64,000 nucleotides of DNA, taken from Psococerastis gibbosa. Lineage: Eukaryota; Arthropoda; Insecta; Psocodea; Psocidae. This document shows positions 62,581 through 64,000 of this stretch, one piece after another. Position numbers and translations under genes: made by a program. The notes under the pieces were generated by a model, which was given only the letters and a program-made list of their open reading frames with translations, had not been told where the DNA came from and ran no database searches. How positions within the stretch are numbered: the first letter of the stretch is position 1; each line of letters opens with the position of its first letter. The DNA is taken from the NCBI GenBank assembly GCA_963971405.1, contig OZ020491.1, forward strand, positions 30,245,019-30,309,018. Direction: 5' to 3'.

Positions 62581-64000
62581 TTACACATGCTTAATTTGAT
62601 TGGAATGTGGAAATATTTCTGTCACAAAAACAAAACAATTAATTACATTAAAAGCTATGAATATTAGAAATATTATAACCAAGTCTCTTATTGTTAAAGC
62701 TCTGTTGATTTTTTCCTCACTTACTACTTTAGCTCCTCCTAAATATTCAACAAAATAGTCATTTTTTATTTTCTCCATTACTCCTGACTCAATTATTGTA
62801 GCTTGTTTCGTTGCAAACAATTCTCGGAACGGGTGCGATGGCGCTATGGGGAGGGCAAGAGGAATGGAATATAAGGGATCTTGTAGTAACGAGATCAATG
62901 TTTCTCCTCCTTCGCTTCCAAATTTTGCATTGAAAAATAATTTGCATGTCCATTTTGGGCATGTTATGGCTCCAGTTCGTTCTAGTGCTACTATTGACGG
63001 ATAATCCGTTACACCGTCAATTACGACTATTCTTTTGTTTTCCATTAACGGTAGGGCGTATCGTAAAGTATCGTCAAATCCTGGCCCTACGAAAAATGTT
63101 AAACCAGCAAGATAAGCGTCTTCTAAGGTCAATAACGGCGTTGATGTCTTAGGCATAGTAAGGAGTGTTGCAAAGTTTGTCTTATAGATTGTTGTAACAA
63201 CAAATGAGTAAAGAAATATTGGCAGTAACAAACCTCTATTCACAGTTTGGACAACTCTACGTGACACGCTCACTTCCAGGTGGCTACCCAGTACGACAAA
63301 TATTGAATCCAATATTGATTTAAAATGTTTTATCGTCAATATTACAGAAAACATTATGAATGATCCTATGATCGTTAGCCATATTGCAAATGGCATTGGG
63401 CTGGGGACTACAAACATTAATTCAACGACATCGAATGCTGGTAGGTAACTTGAAGCTCGCTTTATTGTGCCTGCATTAAAAATCACGTCTATTTCGTATT
63501 GGTTTAATTTTGTGTATAATTCTCGAATATCGTCAACATCGTTTGTTGTCTGATTGTTCCTAATAATTTCAATTGCAAATTTATTTGGTTTTGTTATAGC
63601 TTTGAACATGCGTTCCTCTATAATTGAGGGTTCAGACATTTCATCCACAAACAGGGTAAAATTTTGAAAGTCTTCGGGTAGTTCAGGAAAAAAAATTAAA
63701 TTTTGTTAGTTTCGTTTTGCACTGATTAATTTTCCCCCACATGATATTTGTTTGCGGACGTTTAAACCCATAAAAATTGAGAGTGCTGTCCTCCACTATG
63801 GTAACTGATGTATACAACCCGCGACTCTTTGTCCAGATAGTTATAAAAATGTCGTCAATGTCTTTTCTTGTGCAATCGGCCTCAATAAATATGAAAATTT
63901 TCGTCGATGCAGTAATGATATCATGTGATCTATAAATCATTAAATCATCATTAATAATTTCACTTAAGCAAGAAGTAACTGTTATCAAAAGCAGTCGTAA
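62581..64000 (-). pseudogene. IR-like channel 5, frameshifted, 5' end outside window
   Basis: From the window edge the frame reads the S1 middle (LRLLLITVTSCLSEI to TKFNF). An extra T in a T8 run at about 63687-63695 then shifts it into a stop; one base fewer restores ELPEDFQNFTL and continuity to the end at 62581. S2 and M3 are well preserved (FFVGPGFDDTL, ERTGAITCPKWTC, APSHPF, RDLVIIFLIFIAF). Twelve residues just before M1 (counterpart of ISNFSVIYTALP in gene 1) are deleted in frame: PSPMP joins FAIWL directly. The homopolymer frameshift could be a sequencing error, but the deletion is independent evidence of relaxed constraint. Nearest neighbour of gene 4. Confidence 0.82.

Overview
This window looks like nuclear DNA from a protostome animal, most likely an arthropod. 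It is AT-rich and intron-bearing, and packed with transposon debris. The genes that point to arthropods are a tandem set of divergent ionotropic receptor (IR)-like channels (IRs are a protostome family). The species cannot be named from the sequence. There is no sign of bacterial organisation, CRISPR, or a genuine stand-alone tRNA or rRNA gene.

Layout. (1) 1-12.4 kb: repeat-rich DNA around a minus-strand tetraspanin gene. Four exons are readable (11301-11119, 9950-9780, 6855-6613, 5346-5281); the first exon, with the start codon and membrane segment 1, was not found. (2) 12.4-25 kb: no host gene recognised. It holds tRNA-derived SINEs, LINE 3' ends, a TTAA-flanked element and several G-rich hAT-type miniature elements with 8-bp target duplications. 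(3) 25.37-36.95 kb: a complete four-exon plus-strand BTB gene of the BACURD (KCTD10/KCTD13/TNFAIP1) family, 295 codons. Intron 1 holds a 7-kb LINE that is split by a 4.24-kb Ty3/Gypsy element with two identical 156-bp LTRs and a 5-bp target duplication. Intron 3 holds the 3' end of a histone H2A gene with a degraded histone stem-loop. (4) 37-45 kb: more repeats, a candidate two-exon start of a mitochondrial-targeted protein at 41.2-41.7 kb, a 1.14-kb hAT-like element, and a Penelope-like relic with a GIY-YIG remnant and a hammerhead-like motif. (5) 45.1-64 kb: five minus-strand, intronless IR-like genes in one tandem array. Three are open with an ATG, one is open but lacks its ATG, and one is frameshifted and cut by the window edge. 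Between them lie a degenerate mariner, foldback elements and repeat copies.

How the parts relate. The IR-like genes are paralogues, probably divergent chemosensory channels. Conserved segments upstream of three of them suggest they spread by local duplication. The tetraspanin and the BACURD protein (a predicted CUL3 adaptor) are unrelated cellular genes. The nested insertions give a relative order: the LINE before the Gypsy element, the composite repeat E before the hAT miniature element inside it, and E before the SINE inside its second copy. I see no evidence for a wholly new molecular system. The most unusual items are the IR array with its decay signs, the H2A fragment, the hammerhead-like motif, and the set of hAT-type elements with readable 8-bp duplications.
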